Shown here: in pieces, positions 34,879-39,059 of the stretch
Position numbering within the stretch: the first letter of the stretch is position 1
How the letters are laid out: each line of letters opens with the position of its first letter
Source of the DNA: Pseudomonadota bacterium
GTDB lineage: Bacteria; Pseudomonadota; Alphaproteobacteria; Sphingomonadales; SMXR01
NCBI GenBank assembly: GCA_022566895.1
Contig: JADFIA010000020.1
Coordinates: 1-39,059, forward strand
Reading direction: 5' to 3'
Length of the DNA stretch: 39,059 bases
The notes under the pieces: generated by a model
Database searches by the model: none
What the model was told of the DNA's origin: nothing
Seen by the model: the letters and a program-made list of their open reading frames with translations, nothing else
Program-made: the position numbers and the translations under genes

Positions 34879-36783
34879 CTAAAACCCCGCCGCGATCAGG
34901 CGTTCCCGGGCCAGGGCTCTGGCTTCTTTCTCGAGGCCAACCTGCCGCAGTGCCGCCAGCGCCGTCGTCAACACGGCTATCGAGGCGGCCTCGGTACCTT
35001 CCCGGCCCAGACCGACGAGGACCAAGCACACCGTCTCTCCGAGGCGGCCGGCGTTGGCGCTCAGAATCAGTTGTCGCCACAAGGCGTAACCCGGAGTGCT
35101 TTTGGCGGCCGGGGCCGGGGCGGCGAGTACTTCGTCCCAGGCCTCTTGGGGCACCGGCTGTCCGAGCGCCTCAAGAAGACTGTACAAGAGCGAGGCCCGC
35201 CACAATTGCTCCGCTTGGGGCAGAACCGAAATAGTTTGGCGCCATAAAGCCAGTGTTTCAACCGAGAAAGGGGCCGCCAGCTTGGATCCTGTGGCAAACT
35301 GGAGCGGCCATAATTTGGCCAGCGCTTGGCCCGGCGCCGTGCCGCCCAACACCACCTGTTCAAGCAGCATTTCAGACCAACCGTCCGCCGCCTCTTCTTG
35401 TGCCGCATAAAGAAGAACCCGACCGGCCAGTGGTGCCCAGTCGATCAACTGGCGCCGCGGCCGGATATTTCTTACCAGATTCGCGTAGACTGGCCCGAGG
35501 GCCGGCAGGGTCTTCATACGAAGGCCACGCTCCCATCCGAGTTCCACCAGTTCGAGCCGACGCTGATCGTCCGTGGCTTCGGCCGCCATCTTGTAAATCA
35601 GTCCGTCGACCCCTGCCCCGAGATTGGTCTGGGCCAGGATCTCAACTGATTTGCGCTGCCCCTCTGTAAATTCCTGACCGAGAAAAATTTCACCCAGGAC
35701 CTCGCCTTCGATCGCCCCCACACTGGCCGCCAGCTCGCCGAGATCGGCCCGCAGGTCAAGCTGCAAATTGCCGTCGCTGGCCAGGCTGGCCTGGACCAGA
35801 AGCGGCAGATGCTCGGGAGCCTCGATATTGATCTGCCTTTCGGCGGCGCGGCTCAGAGCCACAAAGACCGGGTCAAGCTCCGGCCCCTTGAACAGAGTGG
35901 CCTGTGGCCCCTCGGGCGGCTGCGGCGCGACCTGGGCACGGCGGCGTGAGACAGCTTCGATCAGCTCGACAAAAAGCACCGATACTTCGCCTGCTTCTAT
36001 CAGCAGGTCGATGTTGTGGGCCGCCCCGGCCTGATTACCACCGACGGCCATGCAAAGGGCTTCGAGCCTCAGCCAATAGGCCGTCCCGGCCTTCGAGCGG
36101 CCGAGCTCGGCGGCCTCGCAGGCGCCCGGCAAGTCGCCATCCAGCAGGTAAGCGTCGGCCATTATGCGGCGAATCCTGAGATTGACATGCGGCTCAGGCA
36201 GCAGGCTCAGATAGGCGATAAGTGGCTCCAGCCGGCCAAGGCCGGCGATCGCCTCAAGGCGAGCTTCCAAGAGTTCCGAGCCCGTCTCGGCCTCCGCTGC
36301 CTCGGGCACCGGGCCGGCGCTCAGAAGAACCCGCCCGGCCAGCGTGTTCAGGGTCGGTGACAGGGTGGCCACCGGTATGCGCGGGAAAAGACTTTCGAGC
36401 ACCCGGCGGCGGGCCCCTGCCCACAGATTAGCCGGCAGGCCTCCGGTTTCGGGGTTTAAAATCCCGATTGCCGCCGGATCGATTGCCTCCAAGATCCCGG
36501 ATTCGATCCCCGTCCCCGGCCGAGCCGTTTCTCGGCGCCGACTTCGCGGGCCGACCTCGCGAGCCAGGCGCGACATCGTCTCGGGACTGACATAAGGCCC
36601 GGGCTGCAATGACAGGGGTGGGCCGCTGGCCGGGCCGATTCCCGCCACTGGCGGTTCGGGATCCGGCTCCTGCGCGGCGGCCAAGCCGGAGCTCGCCATA
36701 ATCAGGCCGAGCACCAAGAGCCACCGCAGCCGGCGGCTGGCGCTGGTCGAGAGAGGCCTTTTCTTATCTTGGAAAATTTTCAT
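34879..36783 (-). CDS. Large secreted, mostly helical protein of unknown function
   Basis: The 634-residue product begins with a basic stretch and a signal peptide (RRLRWLLVLGLIMASSGLAAAQ). After a Pro-rich linker the mature part is almost entirely Ala/Leu-rich helices with a repeat-like pattern (LRIRRIMADAYLLDGDLPGA near residue 210; LWRQTISVLPQAEQLWRASL near residue 530). This resembles helical-repeat proteins such as TPR or Sel1, but without a clean consensus. I prefer the ATG at 36783, because GCGGAAG lies seven bases upstream and it overlaps the upstream small gene; an ATG at 36804 is also in frame. It lies directly upstream of xerD, a position where alphaproteobacterial genomes often have an uncharacterised secreted protein. 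Confidence 0.8.
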   Translation of the reverse strand: MKIFQDKKRPLSTSASRRLRWLLVLGLIMASSGLAAAQEPDPEPPVAGIGPASGPPLSLQPGPYVSPETMSRLAREVGPRSRRRETARPGTGIESGILEAIDPAAIGILNPETGGLPANLWAGARRRVLESLFPRIPVATLSPTLNTLAGRVLLSAGPVPEAAEAETGSELLEARLEAIAGLGRLEPLIAYLSLLPEPHVNLRIRRIMADAYLLDGDLPGACEAAELGRSKAGTAYWLRLEALCMAVGGNQAGAAHNIDLLIEAGEVSVLFVELIEAVSRRRAQVAPQPPEGPQATLFKGPELDPVFVALSRAAERQINIEAPEHLPLLVQASLASDGNLQLDLRADLGELAASVGAIEGEVLGEIFLGQEFTEGQRKSVEILAQTNLGAGVDGLIYKMAAEATDDQRRLELVELGWERGLRMKTLPALGPVYANLVRNIRPRRQLIDWAPLAGRVLLYAAQEEAADGWSEMLLEQVVLGGTAPGQALAKLWPLQFATGSKLAAPFSVETLALWRQTISVLPQAEQLWRASLLYSLLEALGQPVPQEAWDEVLAAPAPAAKSTPGYALWRQLILSANAGRLGETVCLVLVGLGREGTEAASIAVLTTALAALRQVGLEKEARALARERLIAAGF

Positions 36784-36904
36784 CAGGAAGCTTCCGCTCC
36801 ACATGCTCCGTGGGCGCCGGAATGTCCCAAAACATTAGCACGACAGCTCCGATTACCAAAAACAGGAGGGCCCCCAGAACGGTAAATCGGGTTGTCTTTT
36901 TCAT
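36764..36904 (-). CDS. 46-residue single-pass membrane protein
   Basis: An ATG at 36904 with AAGGA seven bases upstream opens a 46-residue frame. Its basic start is MKKTTRFTV. One strongly hydrophobic segment follows (LGALLFLVIGAVVLMFW, residues 10-26), then a polar tail with DIPAPTEHVERKLPDENFPR. The composition, strong start and clean topology argue for a real gene. Its last 20 bases overlap the start of the next secreted protein gene, so the two are probably translationally coupled and may work together at the inner membrane. It is the first gene of the run leading into xerD. Function is unknown. Confidence 0.75.
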   Translation of the reverse strand: MKKTTRFTVLGALLFLVIGAVVLMFWDIPAPTEHVERKLPDENFPR

Positions 36905-36959
36905 GCCGGATTCCTTGCCTTTAGGGTCATTCGCGAATCAGGGGCAAAGATTAGAGGTT

Positions 36960-36998
36960 AAGCCCCCCATTGCTCAAGCCCCCCATAGCAATTATTGC
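36960..36998. promoter_or_regulatory. Direct and inverted repeats in the aroK divergent gap
   Basis: AAGCCCCCCAT occurs twice (36960-36970 and 36976-36986), starting 16 bp apart. It is followed at once by the palindrome GCAAT-T-ATTGC (36988-36998). They lie in the 227 bp gap between aroK and the small membrane protein gene and could be operator sites for either side. Confidence 0.35.
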
Positions 36999-37024
36999 GC
37001 CTTTGGTGCAAAGCTGCCTATGTT
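36995..37024 (+). promoter_or_regulatory. Possible sigma70-type promoter for aroK
   Basis: TTGCGC (36995-37000) and TATGTT (37019-37024) are 18 bases apart and face aroK, about 100 bp upstream of its start. The spacer holds the CTTTG-GTG-CAAAG inverted repeat (37001-37013). The match is moderate. Confidence 0.35.
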
Positions 37025-37094
37025 TAGGGGCTGGCCGCGGATGGTGGCGGAAGTTTACCGGGTCGGCCAGGAAACGGGGCGCCCCTTAGCGGGC

Positions 37095-37133
37095 GACAGG
37101 CACATATGACAGGCACATATGACAGGCACATAT
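37095..37133 (+). repeat. Three tandem copies of a 13 bp unit covering the aroK start region
   Basis: GACAGGCACATAT is repeated exactly three times (37095-37107, 37108-37120, 37121-37133). Each unit, with the first base of the next, carries AGG five bases before an ATG, so the repeat makes three start sites. Because 13 is not a multiple of three, the ATGs at 37106, 37119 and 37132 are in three different frames. Only the last opens the aroK frame; the first runs to TAA after 13 codons and the second stops after six. Confidence 0.95.
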
Positions 37134-37707
37134 GGATGAGCGCTTAAGGAACCGGGAACTTAAAGCCAAGCTGGATCGTCCGGTCGCCCTGGTCGGTCTG
37201 ATGGGCGCCGGCAAGACGACGGTTGGCCGGCGGTTGGGCCGTATGCTCGGACTGCCCTTTCTCGACGCCGATCGTGAAATGGAAGAGGCGGCAGGTCGCA
37301 GCCTGGCCGAGATTCTCGAGGCTTGGGGCGAAGAGGCCTACCGCGACGGCGAGCGGCGGGTGATTCGGCGTCTGGTCACCGGCGGGCCGTCGGTCATCGC
37401 CACCGGCGGCGGCGCCTTTGAAGATCCGGAAACCCGCCAGGCGCTTAAGGAAAACACCATAACGGTTTGGCTCAATGCGGCGGTCGACGTGCTTCATTCG
37501 CGGACCCGGCTGCGGCCGGAACACCGGCCGCTCCTGGACCAGAAAAACGCCCGTTCGGTGCTTGAAAAACTGGCCCGGGAGAGAGTTGAAATCTTCCGCA
37601 CCACGGATATCGAGATATTCAGCGGCGAGACCAGCCGCGAAGAGGTGGCGGGGCGCATCTTGACCGCGCTCCACGAATACCTACATGCCACCAAGACGGA
37701 CCCATAG
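37132..37707 (+). CDS. aroK: Shikimate kinase
   Basis: AroK phosphorylates shikimate at the 3-hydroxyl in aromatic amino acid synthesis. The 191-residue protein has the Walker A loop ALVGLMGAGKTTVGRRLGRM near residues 19-38, the shikimate-binding DADREMEE, the conserved ATGGGAFEDPETR, and the lid arginine region RTRLRPEHRPLL. The first 15 residues extend beyond the P-loop in the way usual for alphaproteobacterial members. Its start codon and ribosome binding site come from the last copy of a 13 bp tandem repeat. aroB, which usually follows directly, is replaced by a CorC-type transporter gene. Confidence 0.96.
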   Translation: MDERLRNRELKAKLDRPVALVGLMGAGKTTVGRRLGRMLGLPFLDADREMEEAAGRSLAEILEAWGEEAYRDGERRVIRRLVTGGPSVIATGGGAFEDPETRQALKENTITVWLNAAVDVLHSRTRLRPEHRPLLDQKNARSVLEKLARERVEIFRTTDIEIFSGETSREEVAGRILTALHEYLHATKTDP

Positions 37708-37740
37708 CCTGGCCGGCCGGCAGCCTGTAAACATGAACCT

Positions 37741-37769
37741 TTGTCAAACCGGTCGCCGCCGACTAGACT
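37741..37769 (+). promoter_or_regulatory. Sigma70-type promoter for the CorC-like gene
   Basis: TTGTCA (37741-37746) and TAGACT (37764-37769) are separated by 17 bases and end 45 bp before the ATG at 37815. Good spacing and box quality suggest that the transporter gene is transcribed independently of aroK. Confidence 0.5.
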
Positions 37770-37814
37770 GGGCCCAAGGACGGCCGCAACTTCCGAGCCA
37801 CACCGCCGAATGAT

Positions 37815-39059
37815 ATGAAAATGTCGCTTGTCGTTTCCCTGATCGCAATCTTCTTGCTGCTTCTGCTGTCGGCCTTTTTTTCGGGTTCGGAAACCGCCCT
37901 GACGGCGGCCTCGAAGGGCCGTATGAACCGCCTGTCCCGGGAGGGCAACAAGCGCGCCAAAGCGGTTGCCGAGCTGATCGCGGACCGCGAGCGCTTCCTG
38001 GGCGGAATTCTGCTGGGCAACAATCTCGTGAATATCCTCGCCTCGGCCCTGGCCACCGGCGTGTTGATCGCCGCGTTCGGTGAAAGCGGTGTTTTTTACG
38101 CCACCCTGATCATGACCGCTCTGATCCTGATTTTCGCCGAGGTTATCCCCAAGACCTTCGCCATTTCCAAGCCCGACCGCGTGGCCTTGTGGATCGGACC
38201 GGCGGTGCGGCTGCAGGTTCGTCTGTTTGGGCCGCCGGTGGCCATCGTCCGCGCAATCGCGCGGTTTACCCTGAGATTATTCGGGGTCGATATTTCACAG
38301 GCCGACCGGGCACTTTCCGGGCTCGAGCAGATCCGCGACACCATCGTTCTGCAGGAAAGCGAGGGCGAGATCAGGAAGGCCGACCGCGATATGCTGGGCA
38401 GCATTCTCGACCTTGACGAGGTCAGCGTCGAGGATGTCATGGTTCACCGCAAGGACATGAACATGCTCGATGCTAGCGAGCCGCCGGAAATACTGCTTGG
38501 GAAAGTCATCAAGAGCCCACACACGAGGCTGCCGCTGTGGCGGGATAACCCGGAAAATATCATCGGCGTGGTGCACGCCAAGGACGTCCTGAGGGCCCTT
38601 GAGGGCAAAGGGATGAAGGCCGAAAGTCTGCGGATATCGCGCATCGCGACGATGCCCTGGTTCGTCCCCGAGACCACTTCCTTGCGCAATCAGCTCAATG
38701 CCTTCCTGGCCCGGCGGTCCCATTTTGCCCTAGTCGTGGACGAGTACGGGGGCCTGATGGGATTGGTGACCCTTGAGGACATCCTCGAGGAAATCGTTGG
38801 CGACATCGCCGACGAGCATGATTTTGAAGCCGAGGGCGTCGAGTTGAGGGCCGACGGCACGGTAGTGGCTGACGGCAGGGTGACCCTGCGCGATCTCAAC
38901 CGGCAGTTCGATTGGGCGCTGCCGGACCAGGATGCGGTGACCATCGCCGGCCTGGTGATTCAAGTGGCGGAGATTATCCCCACGGCCGGCCAGCGGTTCG
39001 AGGCCTACGGTTTCGAGTTTGAAATTCTAGACCGCCAGCGCAATCAGATCACACGGGTC
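37815..39059 (+). CDS. CorC/HlyC (CNNM-CBS) family transporter, 3' end cut off
   Basis: The frame is open from ATG 37815 to the window edge (415 codons) with no stop. Residues 1 to about 180 form a CNNM (DUF21) membrane domain, with LIAIFLLLLLSAFFSGSETA at the start, GILLGNNLVNILASALATGV, and AEVIPKTFAISKPDRVAL. Two CBS domains follow (about 200-320; VSVEDVMVHRKDM and FALVVDEYGGLMGLVTLEDI). The C-terminal CorC_HlyC domain starts near residue 340 and the window ends close to its expected finish. Family members are linked to magnesium or cobalt efflux, and the older hemolysin name is misleading. A second ATG two codons on (37821) is an equal candidate start. Confidence 0.95.
   Translation, partial: MKMSLVVSLIAIFLLLLLSAFFSGSETALTAASKGRMNRLSREGNKRAKAVAELIADRERFLGGILLGNNLVNILASALATGVLIAAFGESGVFYATLIMTALILIFAEVIPKTFAISKPDRVALWIGPAVRLQVRLFGPPVAIVRAIARFTLRLFGVDISQADRALSGLEQIRDTIVLQESEGEIRKADRDMLGSILDLDEVSVEDVMVHRKDMNMLDASEPPEILLGKVIKSPHTRLPLWRDNPENIIGVVHAKDVLRALEGKGMKAESLRISRIATMPWFVPETTSLRNQLNAFLARRSHFALVVDEYGGLMGLVTLEDILEEIVGDIADEHDFEAEGVELRADGTVVADGRVTLRDLNRQFDWALPDQDAVTIAGLVIQVAEIIPTAGQRFEAYGFEFEILDRQRNQITRV

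Overview
The window is GC-rich, densely coded chromosomal DNA from an alphaproteobacterium. The gene order secA / mutT / NDUFAF5-type methyltransferase / comF / grxC / nitrilase / DUF1178 / ubiG / lysC / ptsP ... prfA / prmC / DUF4167 and the block accA / xerD / aroK / CorC-type transporter are recurring alphaproteobacterial neighbourhoods. The TPR-sulfotransferase type at the left edge is common in marine Rhodospirillales-like lineages. The genus cannot be fixed from sequence alone. I see no rRNA, tRNA, CRISPR array, insertion sequence or prophage.

Region 1 (1-6354) is the least ordinary part. A minus-strand run holds a TPR protein ending in a putative 2OG-Fe(II) oxygenase domain, a SAM methyltransferase, and a TPR protein ending in a PAPS-dependent sulfotransferase domain, followed by the start of a gene that leaves the window. 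A second methyltransferase, clearly paralogous to the first, is transcribed divergently. Two TPR-guided tailoring enzymes and two sister methyltransferases suggest an undescribed modification pathway; its substrate is unknown.

Region 2 (6416-18215) is housekeeping. In transcription order on the minus strand it runs lysC (GTG start), nitronate monooxygenase-like, ptsP, rodZ-like, ispG, hisS, prfA, prmC, DUF4167; ubiG is divergent from lysC. Region 3 (18232-22071) holds comF, a glutaredoxin with a CGYS active site, a nitrilase-family amidase and DUF1178 on the minus strand, then an NDUFAF5-like methyltransferase convergent with mutT.

Region 4 (22072-23267) sits where argJ and a parvulin often lie. 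It holds an orphan Flp-type pilin with an unusual lysine/glycine tail and, just downstream, what looks like the decayed remnant of a second Flp pilin (two in-frame stops and a frame change). secA follows with a good sigma70-type promoter.

Region 5 (26031-29440) has an AhpD-like protein, a cupin, an unrecognised ORF behind a near-consensus promoter, a periplasmic protein resembling a lone SecD P1 head, and a secreted protein of unknown function, closed by a strong bidirectional terminator. Region 6 (29453-32840) is the class Ia ribonucleotide reductase pair nrdA-nrdB with two NrdR-type boxes 31 bp apart upstream. Region 7 (32841-39059) has accA, xerD (apparently starting with ACG), a large secreted helical protein, a previously hidden 46-residue membrane protein, aroK preceded by a 3 x 13 bp tandem repeat that carries its ribosome binding site and start codon, and a CorC/HlyC-type transporter running off the end. 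aroB, usually next to aroK, is absent.
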